From Syngnathus acus (lineage: Eukaryota > Chordata > Actinopteri > Syngnathiformes > Syngnathidae): DNA of 64,000 bases. Below are positions 23,301 to 37,470 of this stretch, in pieces. The notes below the pieces were generated by a model. It was given only the letters and a program-made list of their open reading frames with translations, was not told the DNA's origin and ran no database searches. How positions within the stretch are numbered: the first letter of the stretch is position 1; each line of letters opens with the position of its first letter. The stretch is taken from NCBI RefSeq assembly GCF_901709675.1, contig NC_051087.1, forward strand, positions 6,095,001-6,159,000, given 5' to 3'. The position numbers and the translations under genes were made by a program.

Positions 23301-25317
23301 GGGTACGAAATATCGTAAGATTTTACTTGCTGTAAATTGATTGTGATAATCACAAGCAGAATAGCAAATTATTAGAAAAATGTCTGCGCTTTATAAAAAT
23401 CTGTTGCCATTAAAAAAATATCTCTGGGGAATTATTTATTTATTTATTTATTTTTACTCTTCATGCGTCTTGCCTTTACAGACTTGGGAGAACTTTCGAG
23501 CTCTGACGTCTCTCTTGACCCGCTTTGAACCTGGCCTGGATGTCGAGCAGGCAGAGACCGATTTTGGCTGGAATAACCTCGAGCCGTACCTCTACTTCAT
23601 ATTCTCTGTCTTCTTCGTCATATTCTCCTTCCCCGTTGCTGACAAGGGCTGGATCCCTTGCTCAGAACTCTCCACGGTGGCCATCTTCTTTACGGCCGTC
23701 AGCTACCATAGCCTCAGTCCCATGGCTACCACATATGCACGACGAGCAATGATCATAGAGGTGAGGGTGCTTAAACACCATTGATATTATTTTGCTGAAT
23801 TTATTTGTTTTGAGCAAAATAAAACCGAAATATTTCATAGATACAAAAAGCCAAATAATAGCACGAATGAGTTAATTAACAAAACTGACCATTGTGAATA
23901 ATTTCAGGTTGCGTCATCACTTTGTGGCCTGACTCAGCTTCTTCCTGAAAACATGACATTGCTTGGCAACTTGGGACGTACGTTTGCAACTCTGCCTCTA
24001 GGGGAGTCTGTGGTACTGCAGCTCAGTATTCCCTGCTTGCTGTATGTTTACCTTTTTTACCTGTTCTTCAGGTGAGCATTAACCACAGGAGATCTTCATG
24101 GAGTTGAGATCCCATTTTGCAATTTATTAATTTGTCTTCTCTCTGTGATCAGCATGGCCAGAAAACGAGGCTTCCGGGGGACATACTGCATCTTGGTACC
24201 CTACCTCGTGTGTTTCATGTGGTGTGAATTCTCAGTGGTGCTCCTCCAGAATTCCACGGCTGTGGGTATAATCCGCACCTGTGTGGCCTATTTCCTCTTC
24301 CTGTTCGCTCTGCCTGTTCTGGCAGTGGGCCTTGCCATCATGCTCTTAATCCAGCTCTTCAAGTGGTTCCTGGAGCTGGAGCTCACCAAGATGATTGTTA
24401 CTTTAGTCGTATGCGCCATCCCCGTCATCCTCCGGCTATGGACCCGGTTCAGCACGTCTATTCTGGATGTTTTCCGCTCGGCGACGCGCCGTGGCCCTGT
24501 TAAGCTCATTTTACTTTGTATCTCCATGGTGATCCTCTTCTTCTCCATCTATGTGTATCATGCCGAAGGTCAGAAAGTCTACAACTCCACCTTGACGTGG
24601 GATCAGTACAGTCAGGTGTGCGGACCTCCTGCCTGGCAATCCAAAGGTATGGCCAAGACACAGATCTTCTGTAGCCACCTTCAGGGACACAGGGTGACCT
24701 GGACGGGTCGCTTTAGGCAGGTCACTGTGGCCGAGACGGAGAACGGGGCGCAGTCTGTCATTAACATGTTGCCGGTGTTTCTCGGGGGTTGGCTGCGATG
24801 CCTCTACGGGGAGACGTACCCGAAATGTGAGCCAAAGAATGTGACCATTTCTAGCTCTACGCCAGGTGAGGTCTCATTGCCCATGCTCCTACGAATGCAA
24901 GAAGAAGAGGAGATGTGTCAGATCAAGGCTCTGGCCAAACATACCTGTCACGTTAAGCGCTTTGACAGCTACCGCTTCCAAGTGACTGTAGGGATGATTA
25001 GGAATAACAGCACAGAGGCGGATGACCAAGGCAGGGATATCGTGCTTATGGCCAGTCATGAATTCCGACAGGTCCTGCTCAACCTGGAACCCGGTAATAT
25101 GGTAGAGTTCTGCACCAAACTGGAGGGCCGTCTCGGAGCTAAGGCCCCGGCTTTGGAATTGAAGGCTATCAACTGTCTGGACTGTGTTTCCCCACTGTTG
25201 CCTGGAGGCAGGCAGGTAAAAATCGAGAGAGACTGGAGACGTACCACAATGCGGGCCTTGAATTTCGCATTTGATTTCTTCTTTTCTCCCTTCCTGTCAG
25301 CGAAAATCACTGGCTGA
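20334..25317 (+). CDS. wfs1: Wolframin, ER transmembrane glycoprotein, complete
   Basis: Wolframin is a multi-pass ER membrane protein needed for ER calcium balance and the unfolded-protein response; human mutations cause Wolfram syndrome. Coding exons: 20334-20604, 20771-20850, 21761-21905, 21998-22171, 22418-22495, 22566-22669, 22738-22869, 22944-23189, 23482-23760, 23908-24071, 24153-25317; all phases join and predict about 945 aa (human 890). The cytosolic N-terminus is Ser/Thr/acid-rich, then a Sel1-like helical region (GQHYLI...[27 protein letters not shown]). The membrane region starts near [10 protein letters not shown] and has roughly nine hydrophobic segments. The lumenal tail has [20 protein letters not shown], paired Cys and N-glycosylation sequons, ending [14 protein letters not shown]. 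The junction of exons 7 and 8 was chosen so that HLMMLHYP aligns with human RLKVVKYP; it implies a 74-nt intron. Human WFS1 carries the membrane region in a single exon, whereas here four exons share it. The a or b duplicate is not decided. Confidence 0.93.
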
Positions 25318-25604
25318 GAAGAGACCTAAAACAAAGGCAAAACTGTAGAACTGTCTTGTTCAATCTTATTTTAACTTCAGAGCCACCTTGAATTTCTTTT
25401 CGTGATGACGTTCACCCATGTCAACCAAAAGTGATACGAGTAACGTTTACCTTAGAATGTGAATACAGCAATTAGTTTTTTACTCATAATTTTGGTGGTG
25501 CCAAACAGGAAAGCTGCGGTATTTACACTCTGGGATTTGTAAAGAGTGGAAATTTAACACATGCCAACATCATTGAAGTCACTTATGCAAACCACTGCAC
25601 TACC

Positions 25605-25610
25605 AATAAA
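25605..25610 (+). other. wfs1: Candidate wfs1 polyadenylation signal
   Basis: AATAAA lies 288 bases after the wfs1 stop codon, in a typical position. Not confirmed by transcript data. Confidence 0.45.
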
Positions 25611-26621
25611 CTGGATCACATGTACTTTTATTACCATTTATAATGGGTAAATGAAAAGAAACCTAATTGGGTGTTATCTTAGATTTTGTAAAGTAAGCGA
25701 TGGCATCTGTAGATCAACTGATCTTTAAATCTTCAGGGACTATTATCTGATGTCCAAATGATCACAATGCCACATGCTTTATGAACATGGGAAACCATGT
25801 AAAAAGATGTAGTATTTCAACTTTGAGTGTATCAAATATTTTGGCACATAAAGTAAAAGATTTATCGAGTTTTGCTGTTTACATTATACATGCATCATGT
25901 CTTATCTGATGATGTACGATACCAGGTATGTCGCTTAATCAGAAAATTTAATTAACCAGAGAAAGAATGGTTTCATACACATTTTAGAGTAAGCATACCA
26001 GCCAAAATCTGTAATGTTTTTTTTTTTTCTATTTCATTCTTTATTATTTAAAGGAGGAATATTCTTTTTTGGCCTCGTGTATGTTGCAATCTAATATATT
26101 GTGAGGTATACTCTACATGGGTGCATGATGGATGTGTAGCGATCACTGGTACTTCATCTGTACACTGTGTCCTCTTTTATCCAAGCAATGCTATTTATGG
26201 GCCTATGCGATGAATATAAAAGTGCCTGGCCGTCAAAAGAAACCATATTTGTATGTTTTCTTTTTTTTTTTTTTAAACACAAGCTATTGTTAGAATTTTA
26301 TTCATTTTACTTACGAGCCGAAATGTGGTTTATATTTCTGTACCACCGCTGAATCATTTTTGCTTCGTTTCTCACCAGGCTATTACTGAGGTCCGTAAAG
26401 TCTTATTTGTTATTAATTATTTTATTTGGAACTTGATGTTTCCTTGTTTTCCTAAACACTAGCAAGGCTTTAGCTAGATTCAATACAACACAGACATGGA
26501 AAGAGTACCACTAAATGAAGTCAGATTCATTTTATTAATGCACATTCCATCATTCACATTTTTTTCTTCAATCTTTAAACATTTTTAATATACAATTGAG
26601 TAATACTGAGTAGTGGCAACA

Positions 26622-26645
26622 TGCTGCTGCTGCTGCTGCTGCTGC
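26622..26645 (-). repeat. (TGC)8 trinucleotide repeat (CAG-type on the ppp2r2c strand)
   Basis: Eight uninterrupted TGC units on the plus strand. On the minus strand, the sense strand of ppp2r2c, this reads as a GCA/CAG repeat. It would lie near the end of the ppp2r2c 3' UTR if the polyadenylation signal at 26531-26536 is used. Confidence 0.85.
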
Positions 26646-28383
26646 ACCCCTGAACAAAAATCCTCTCTTGGGTTGTATTTAATGACAAAATCACAACTGA
26701 CAGGTTGTAACTCACCATTGGAGCACAAAGTCCTGAAACTTATATAATGTTTTCTATTACATAAACTGTTTTCTTGTGGGTGATGGATAATATTCTGCCA
26801 AACCAGATAGTTCAAGGCGCTCTATATTCGAGATACCTAGCGGACACCAATAAGAATACTGTAGTTTAAAAGTGTGTGGACGATTGTGAGGAAAATGTCG
26901 TTCGGTTCCAACGACTTCTTTTTGGGATGCATGGTTTCATACAATGAACACTTTTTGCAGCAACGATTCAACACACTCCATTCCAACCCTGCACTGAGAC
27001 CGTCCCACATCCAAAACCAGTTCTAATAGTCACACTGGGACCAAGGTCACTTAAAAACAAAGCACTTCACTGTAAACGATCAATGTGTGACCAAGTCACA
27101 CCGTTCGATCCAATACACGTCACCTTATTACGACACTGTACATTGTGGCTTTCGGTGGTGCACCCCAACGTTGCGTGTGGCACTGTGAGGTAAAAAGTGT
27201 GATGACCATAACAACCATAATTTCAAAGATACATTTACATGACATTCCAGTTTCAATGTCAAAGAATCTACAGCGAGATATATAAACAGTGAGCTTTTAC
27301 TTTGAGCTATGGTATTTATAATGACCTCTGACCTTCATGCACATAAACCTTAATAATCAGTTGAATCAAGGGGCTTATTTATGCACGGTGTGCTTAGATT
27401 CCTCCGTCTTAATGATTGTAAACTTTACATTCACATTTAAATGTTTACGTTACAAATTACAACTTTAGCCCAATTTTCATTTGATCGGGCTTAATGTTGG
27501 CGTGTTTGATCTGTGTCCTTGTAACTTTTTTTTTTCCACGACGAGAATAGCAGCAATCTAAAAGTCAAGACAAGCCCAACATGGCAATTATGTACAATAA
27601 ATTCAATTGTTGATTTGTGCGTAATACCTCTCTCTGTCTAACCAGCAACACATAAATATATACCAAAGCTATTGCATCAAATATTTTGGATTAGTGAGTT
27701 GCGTCAATAAATGTGGTTCATGTTCACTTGTAGTGTATTTAACAATCTATTTTATACGTTTAGCACTCTAGAAACAAAAGCGGCGTAAAAAATAACACTG
27801 GCTATTTACAGCATACAGTAAAAAGTGTATACATTTGTTACCTGCAGAAGAGCTCATGATTTTAAAGCAGAAATACTGCCGCGCTGTTTTGAATTGCTAT
27901 TATTGCAAAGTGGACAAGATAACGGGTCACTTTTTGCATGCAATCTCCAAGAGCGCTGCTCAAAATGGAGAGAAATTCTGCTGCAATTGTGACCAAAGGA
28001 AAAAAAAAAAGATAATAAATAAATTTCGGTTATTGTGGTCATCATACAAGATCACCACCACCACGATTGTGGTAAGTGAAGACCACAACTTAGCTGTCAT
28101 TTTGTAGTATCAAACAATCGTTCTGTGGTGCTACCCAGCACACTTGTTAAAGACTTTTAGAGCACATCAGTGAGGAGTCAACATTTCATGGTCATTGCAG
28201 ATGGAGAGATGTCCCTGCACCTCTATTAGAAAAAGTGTATGGGAGGTGTAGGAGACACACAATTTATAGAGGATCAAATAAATGTCACCGTTCGTTGGAT
28301 ATTCCTCAAGTCTCAGTGTGCACGTGTGACAACTTCTGCACACAGACATCTTTGTCCATTGTTCATTTAGTCCCCCATCTGTG

Positions 28384-31300
28384 TCACTGTGTTTCCGGGT
28401 TGACACGATCCTGGAAAATGTACAGGTTGTTGGTGGCTGCTATAGCGATGATGTTCTCTGATGGATGCCAAGCCATGTGAAGGATCTTTTTGCTGAAGTC
28501 CAAGCTATCAACGCCGACATCTCCTCGGCGACGTTTTCCTCCGGTGTAAACCCGACGGGTACGTAACACAGCCCGTGGCTTGCTGCTCTCTCGCCAGGCC
28601 TCGAGGGTCACACCCCGGCCCGTCTCTCTGTCAAACATCTGGAAGAAGCTGTTGTATGCGCCGGTCATGATTACACTGTCAATAGGAATGGAAAAATGAA
28701 TTACATTTTTGTATGAGGTCTATTTCACAAGACCACAGTACATCTCGCAAGATACTAGAAAACTATATCTCCTGAATCCCGAGACTTCAGTTCAGTGAGT
28801 ATCTAAAATAGTTCTCAAAATGCACTGCAAGAGAGTTCTCGAATAATCATTTCCATTATTTTACATTTGATAACACTCACCTGTCTGAACTGTTCCAAAC
28901 ACACTCAAATTTATCAAAGATGCAGTCGTTCTCGTAGAGTGAGCACAGCTTACTCCTTAGATATTCATGGACCTGGATACAGGGAAACACAGTAAGTCTG
29001 TATTTCTGGAGGGGGATCTCCTACTGCCATTTAGTCGATAATGTCTCTTTCAGTCCAACTTTATTTTTCCACTATTTACTGTGACTCACCTGATATGTCT
29101 CCACAGGGCCTTTGTCCATGTTCAAGTCCCACACCTTGGCAGTGAGGTAGTCTCTGGTCAGAAGATAGCGCCCACTGTGGCTGAACTTGACATCTGACAC
29201 AGAGGAGATGATTTCGGAAAAGAAGGAGCGGCTCCCTGGATCTTCAGGTTCTTCAAATACTGGACAAACAATTTGACATTTATGGCAGGTACAATTAAGT
29301 AATCTCTGGCACATATTTTCAGTTGTTTGAAAACACTATCCCAATTTTTCTTTAAGAATGTTGCTGGCTTACGTTTTGTGTGTTTGTCACAAAGGGCAGA
29401 GGATCTCATGTCGCAGAGGCGCAGGGTGCCCTTGCTACTGCTGTACACAAACAGGTGACAGTGTTGCGGGTGGAACTCTGCTGCCGTGATTACCTCTGTA
29501 AGATCCTCCATGTTGGTTGGCTTTATGTCCACAATGTCTAGCAAAATGCACTGTCAGGGGTCATACACGACTCTGGTGGGACAACATTCCTCCCGACAGA
29601 TTGTTGGTCTGGTTTCGTTGGAACGCGGCATTCTGCACTTCTGCAAACTACTATGATCCAATGGTCAGCATATTTCTCCAACACACACATCGCTCATTTT
29701 AATAGCCTAGCTCACACCTCGGCGCTGAATCAGAACCCAAACATACACCTCAAGCAACCTCAGCATGCATGCACACGCTGCTCCTCTCTCTGTTCTATTT
29801 GTGGTGTCCCCGAGTGGTTCGGAAGAGCGTGTACTTGCCCTGTGAATTATTTAAACACTTCTTCCACACAAGAAGAAGAATCAGATTTTCTAGGTCAGCT
29901 TCTCTTTTAATGAGAAATTACCAACAGCATGAAAGACTGCAGCATGTATATTTAGTATTGATCAAAACATGCTTCTTATTCTAAATAGAGATGTTGAATT
30001 CATATTACAAAAAATGTATAATATTTCTATTCGGCATTTAAAGTGTTAAATGTCAGGGGAGTATTCCCCTGGATGATAACTGCTCAGTTTGTATACTGGC
30101 ACACAAAGCAACAACAACAAAAAAAAAGCAAACTTGGCACTTTGGTGGCTGCGTCATGCAGAAGCATTAGTTATTAAAACTTGTGCATGTTGATACATGC
30201 ATGTGTTCCAGCAACTATGCTGGATCATGTGCTTCTATTATGAAATGTTAGGCTCTATAGGACATATTTCTTCTAAAATCGTTTGCATACAACAGAATTA
30301 AACAATTTAAATTACAATTATAACCGCTTTAGTTGGAAAAAAATACATGGATAAATAAATGAGCTCAAGTCTACGGGAGAGGATTAGGGCCAGTGAAGTA
30401 AAATTGTGGAATTCTCACTTTAAAGTCAGAATTCTTAGAAAAAAAAGTCAGAATCCTGTCACCCCCCCTTTTTTTCTTCTTTACTGGCCCTAATCCTCTT
30501 CCGTACAAGTCCCACAGGGAACTAAGAAGGATTAAGTAAACAAGCAGGAAGGATACTGAAGCTGCGGTCAGTGATGCCCAGATGCCACATATTGATACGG
30601 AGGTCATCAGCTGACAGGTACGTCTCCCCGTCACTGTTGACTGAAATGGAGTTGACATGGTAGGTGTGACCGTTGGAGAACACTCGTCTGGGGCGGACCT
30701 CCACCATCAAATCTGTGGGTTTCAGTATCGGCACCTAAAAAACAAAATGAATTACAGTATAATGCATCTAATGTGTGTGTGTGTGTGCGTGTGTGTGTGT
30801 GTGTGCACCTGCAGGGAGGTGATGGTGGAGATGTCCTTGAGCCGGCCCTCCTCATCTTTCAGGTTATAGCCCTCTGGTCTCTTGTCTCTTTCACTCACCT
30901 TCCACAGTTTAATGGTCTTATCTGTGGCATGCAAAATCACATTTTTACAACACCATATGGATTTGAGTGTAGTTCAAGAGAAAAATTAAATTACAGCGAC
31001 ATAAAACAGAAACGCAGACCCACTGGGATGCCGTGAAGAGTGAATTTAATAAAAAATAATAAATAACAATTCAATTATCTTATTTTACTGCACTCTGATG
31101 AAAGCGATGAATAGAGGATACATCGCAGCATGTCATAACAATGGCTAAGATAACATGAAAGTATGTCCCCGAGAAGCTGTCAATCATAGAAAGATAAATC
31201 AGATGGAGGGCATAGTCTGTGTTTTGGCATCATTACCATAAGTCATTTTCTGCCAGACCTCATTTAATGGCAACTAATATTATTGTATTTAATACAGAGT

Positions 31301-32434
31301 AGTGATTCAATTCCAAAAATACAGTTTCTATTAAACTGTGTCATTTCTCATAATGCAGACAGTTATGTTTTTGGAGTAATATTATTTCTGTGTCAGACTG
31401 ACTTACTGGTTCTCTTAGTCTGCCATTCAAACAGCCTCAGGGTCATGACAGTCATAGGGCTTTTGTCAATGAACTATGGGAAGGATGTGCTCCATCACTA
31501 TCAGTTCTGCCTAGCAACAAGTGGCTAGTGACGGGAAAACAAGTTTGCTTCCTGAACCAGTTGTATTTTTGACTTCTCTAGGTGGCACTTGATTTAAAGA
31601 AAGAGGTTTAAGAAATGGCAAGTCAGTGTGCTTTCAGGCCTATGGTGAACAGAGAATGCGATTGACGGGGCTCCATAAGAACAACCGGTTCATGAATCAT
31701 CTTGAAGCTTCATTTTCCCAGTACAAGTGGCTAAACAGTTTGTGACCAGGAAAAGCAATCGGAACAGTTTTCTACATTGCTAGATGTTAGATGAGTTCCA
31801 TTTGAATTCAGATGTGAGATGTTTTAACAAATGATGAGTGGTCCGTGTTGCCTTCATAGTTTGGATGGGATTCTCACCATTGGTGGAAAGGAGAAAATGA
31901 GCAGCATTCTGTTGTGACAGCCATTTAATCTTGTTGATTTTTTCTTCAATCTCCAGACTCTTCAGGTAGTCAAAATCTGGCTCGTGGCTCTGGAAGGTGC
32001 TGTATACATTATACTCCCCTGAGTCCCCGATCTCCAACACCTCCTCGGACTCCCCTTTAGACTGTCAAATAGGAGGAGAAATCAAAACCTCATTCGACTC
32101 CGCCGAGGTTTGTCAATGCTGACCAGAATAGTATTATCTGCTGACCTCTGTTTCTCTCTGGAAGATGACCACTCGGCCTCCTTTGTCCCCCGTGGCCAGT
32201 AGGTCCCCTGTCTGGTTGAACTCCACCGTGGAGATGACATCAGCTTGGAAAAGAATAAAATGGGAGTGGTTGACCGTAATAAAACTTACGAGATCTCTCA
32301 TCCATTTAAAGATGTATTGCGGCTTTTGGGCCGTACAAAACGGAGACAGACTACATGCCATCTGTTCTACCTTCAGTGACATAGTCTCGTAGGAAGGTGT
32401 GGTTGATCTTGGGGCTCTCAGCGTCCTCGCCCAT
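28384..32434 (-). CDS. ppp2r2c: PP2A regulatory subunit B55 gamma, complete
   Basis: Seven-blade WD40 regulatory subunit that directs the PP2A A/C core to its substrates; the gamma form is mainly neuronal. Coding exons in gene order: 32371-32434, 32146-32243, 31878-32061, 30809-30921, 30557-30734, 29373-29537, 29090-29259, 28881-28972, 28384-28675. Sizes 98, 113, 178, 165, 170 and 92 nt match the PPP2R2 family pattern, and phases join to give about 451 aa (human 447). It starts [17 protein letters not shown], the B55-gamma/beta type N-terminus. It carries the signature stretches [49 protein letters not shown] and [14 protein letters not shown], and ends [18 protein letters not shown]. Sequence and the neighbouring wfs1 and crmp1 agree on PPP2R2C. 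The first coding exon has a clear splice acceptor (TTCAGCTTCAG) directly before its ATG, so at least one further exon lies upstream. Confidence 0.95.
30372..30505. mobile_element. Non-autonomous inverted-repeat element (MITE) in a ppp2r2c intron
   Basis: The 134-bp stretch has imperfect terminal inverted repeats of about 22 bp: it starts TACGGGAGAGGATTAGGGCC and ends with the near reverse complement ending CTTCCGTA. It is flanked by CAAGTC on both sides (30366-30371 and 30506-30511), a likely target-site duplication. There is no coding capacity. Superfamily not assigned. Confidence 0.75.
30772..30806. repeat. (TG)n microsatellite
   Basis: A TG dinucleotide run with one GC interruption, directly next to the donor of the 113-nt ppp2r2c exon (30809-30921). 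Length change here could affect splicing of that exon. Confidence 0.9.
31515..31740. repeat. Dispersed inverted-repeat element, copy 1
   Basis: The two ends resemble each other in reverse complement: AACAAGTGGCTAGTGACGGG with CTGAACCAGTTGT on the left, and CCGGTTCATGAA with CAGTACAAGTGGCTA on the right. The part at about 31640-31730 (CCTATGGTGAACAGAGA to GAAGCTTCATTTTCCC) recurs at about 50380-50470 in an ank2 intron. This suggests a short non-autonomous DNA transposon family. Borders are approximate. Confidence 0.55.
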
Positions 32435-33104
32435 CTGAAGCTGAAGGAGGGTGACCCGCCAGCGTGCCCGTCCTGAGGGGAAGGGTCCGATCCGTTCTCT
32501 CGCTTCCCGCCCAGGCTCCGCCCATGCTGCTAGGGCCTAGCGAAGGGGCCTGGAACAAGGCATCCTGGGTAACCAGCAGGCCAGGGGGAAATGGGAAAAG
32601 GTGGTAGTGAGCAGATGGAGATGGATAATAAGCTTGAGGGGAGAAGCTTCAGGATGCCGGAATGTGGAAAGCAAATGAAAATGGATGGCGGAGGAGAAGT
32701 TGAAGAGTAGAGGAGGGGCCAAATGAACGTAATTGCTGGTGATGAGGAGAAGAACAAATAGGCATGTCATAAGGCAGACTGACAAAGCTTGGAACAGCTT
32801 GCCAAAGTTATGACCTTTAGTGTAACACGCCCATTAGTGAAGACACACGTGTCCATGCAAAAGGTCTAACAATATACAGTAGCAGCAAATCCCTACATGA
32901 ATATTTACTATTTGCTCTGCCAGTAGATACAAGGGTGTGGTAGCCTTCCCTGCGTACTTTCCGGATCGCTGCCCAGTGCCACTCGCACACACACACACTG
33001 TCAAATAGATAGTCCTTGATAAAGAGCAAAGGAGAACGTGATGTCTTGCCTGTGCTGCAGGAGGACGGGAAGCAAAGGAGGTAGACAGGCCTCAGCACAC
33101 CTAC

Positions 33105-33155
33105 CAGATCGACTGCTTCCTTGCTGCTATATTCCTGATGGGAAGTGAAGGTCTT
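33105..33155 (-). CDS. Candidate upstream exon of ppp2r2c (17 codons)
   Basis: A 51-nt phase-0 open stretch lies between a strong acceptor (CCACCTTGCAG) and a strong donor (GTAGGTGTG) on the minus strand. It would encode KTFTSHQEYSSKEAVDL. The next acceptor downstream is directly before the ppp2r2c ATG (32434), also in phase 0, so splicing would extend the protein N-terminally. I do not recognise the peptide. It may instead be a 5' UTR exon or a chance arrangement. Confidence 0.35.
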
Positions 33156-33249
33156 CTGCAAGGTGGCTGAGAGACGATAACAGGGGAGAAAGGGTAGCGG
33201 TAAGAAAGGGGGGTGGAGAAAAATGAGCACAAGTGGGGGATAAGAATGA

Positions 33250-33396
33250 GGATGTGGATGCACTGTGCAATGATGGTGCTGAAGTGATCCCGTGCAGCAT
33301 CCACTGTGTCATGGCAGCCGCCTGACAGGCAGCCAATCACAGAGCCGATGTTCTTGGAGAGCCCTCCCACTGCAGCTGATGAGGTGGAAGAGGCCA
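33250..33396 (-). CDS. Unidentified coding-like stretch upstream of ppp2r2c
   Basis: This minus-strand open frame, after an acceptor (GCTCCCCCTAG), reads ASSTSSAAVGGLSKNIGS followed by VIGCLSGGCHDTVDAARDHF and STIIAQ. Codon third positions look coding-like (many G/C endings). No strong donor closes it; the best is GTGCATC after 33251 or so. I do not recognise the family. It may be an alternative 5' exon of ppp2r2c, a small separate gene or a chance frame. The right edge overlaps a CTCF-like motif. Confidence 0.3.
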
Positions 33397-33410
33397 CTAG
33401 GGGGAGCAGT
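33394..33410 (+). promoter_or_regulatory. CTCF-like binding motif
   Basis: CCACTAGGGGGAGCAGT closely matches the vertebrate CTCF core consensus (CCASYAGRKGGCRS-like). It lies between divergent ppp2r2c and hpf1, a plausible insulator position. Motif match by eye only. Confidence 0.45.
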
Positions 33411-34337
33411 TAAACCCTCAATGATGCGTGTGTAATGGCTAAAATCCAGCATTTTTTTTTTCAAGAAAATTGAATTAAAATTGATTGGTTGCATGATGGC
33501 TTAAGTAAATTGACCGTTAAGGCACAGTCTAATTGAGGAAAAACACGTGGTCTCCGTTTACTCAATGACTCACTGATTCTTCTCATATCTGGAAGGTTCC
33601 ATTGTTTCTTATTGACAAGTAAGCAATTTCCTGCCGACTGCAGTCAGATCAGTTTTCATTCCTCTCTAGTTCCCCTTGACCCTATAGTAAACAAATATGA
33701 TATAGTGTACATATCAGGATGTGTTCAACTGTTTAGTGAGCATGTCATATATGCACAATCAAAGATGTTAAGAGAGTTATTGTTATAATTAAATGTTGCA
33801 GTATATTAGTTAATTGGGTAATTAAAAAAAGTGAATGTTAAAGTTACTGTTAATGAATGCTTGTAACATTATAGCTACAATCAGACTCTCCTTTAACAAG
33901 GATGTTAAGAATATATCTACATTTTGTACTTTTCAATCATATATATTGCAGTTGCAATATCCAATTTTTTATATATAAAAATATAATATGTGGTTTGAAA
34001 TAAAGAATGTTCAAGTTAATTCATGTAGTCGGGCTAGGGCAGGGATGGGCAACTTGCATGGTTCAAACTTATATGTTTTTTATTGTATGCATAGTAAATG
34101 CATTGAAAAATGTACTGTCACAAATGAAATCCGGTATATTAAGAGGACGTATTTTGTCCATATTTGAAACAGAATAAACACAAGTTTAGGGTACTGTACC
34201 GTGGTTACACTGGGTTTTCATACATCCAGTTCCCAATTTTGTCCTCTAGATGGCAGTAGTTCGTTTACTTATGATAAAGTGGCTGTATGTTATATTTGAT
34301 CGAAGAAGAACTCAATCGAGCGACAGGGGAGAAAAAA

Positions 34338-37163
<2,826 letters not shown>

Positions 37164-37286
37164 ATGTATCATAAGTACATTACAATTCCGGTCTAACATT
37201 TCCCCTCCATGTGATAACTTTTGTCAACATTGGTTGTATTGGTGCTGCTGTTATTAATAGGTTCTGTTCAGTTTTTTTCAATGTAA

Positions 37287-37292
37287 AATAAA
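37287..37292 (+). other. hpf1: hpf1 polyadenylation signal
   Basis: AATAAA lies 124 bases after the hpf1 stop codon, followed by a T-rich stretch (GTATTTTTTATATTTTT). Typical arrangement for the 3' end of a compact transcript. Confidence 0.7.
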
Positions 37293-37454
37293 GTATTTTT
37301 TATATTTTTAAAACCTGTCCTGTCTATTATTGATAATTTGTAATTGATGTGTGCATAATATGAGTGCAACACACTGACCTTCCCTTTGTTTATTGACAAG
37401 TAATTTTATATTGAGGGCATGTAACGTAGTAATGATTGTAATTCCGAGTGGAAG

Positions 37455-37470
37455 CGTCAGGGGGCAGTGT
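37455..37470 (+). promoter_or_regulatory. CTCF-like binding motif
   Basis: CGTCAGGGGGCAGTGT resembles the CTCF core (AGGGGGCA). It lies between the hpf1 3' end and the most upstream candidate ank2 promoter, a plausible boundary. Match by eye. Confidence 0.35.

Larger units (their letters stand above)
25318..28383. other. wfs1 3' UTR and ppp2r2c 3' UTR (convergent gap)
   Basis: This gap separates two genes that converge, and no coding sequence is seen. wfs1 has a candidate AATAAA at 25605-25610. On the minus strand ppp2r2c has a candidate AATAAA at 26531-26536, which would give a 3' UTR of about 1.85 kb. A (TGC)8 run lies at 26622-26645. Short AT-rich open frames in this stretch have no family resemblance. 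Confidence 0.6.
32435..34337. other. Upstream regions of ppp2r2c and hpf1 (divergent genes)
   Basis: This 1.9 kb stretch separates the ppp2r2c ATG (minus strand) from the hpf1 ATG (plus strand). It should hold both promoters and the ppp2r2c 5' UTR exon(s). Two exon-like stretches on the minus strand (33105-33155 and about 33250-33396) and a CTCF-like site (33394-33410) are listed separately. The right half, 33500-34300, is AT-rich with no coding sequence seen. Confidence 0.55.

Noticed and set aside
24288-24548. Long antisense open frame opposite wfs1
   Set aside because: It is a shadow of the conserved wolframin frame on the plus strand; no splice context or family resemblance.
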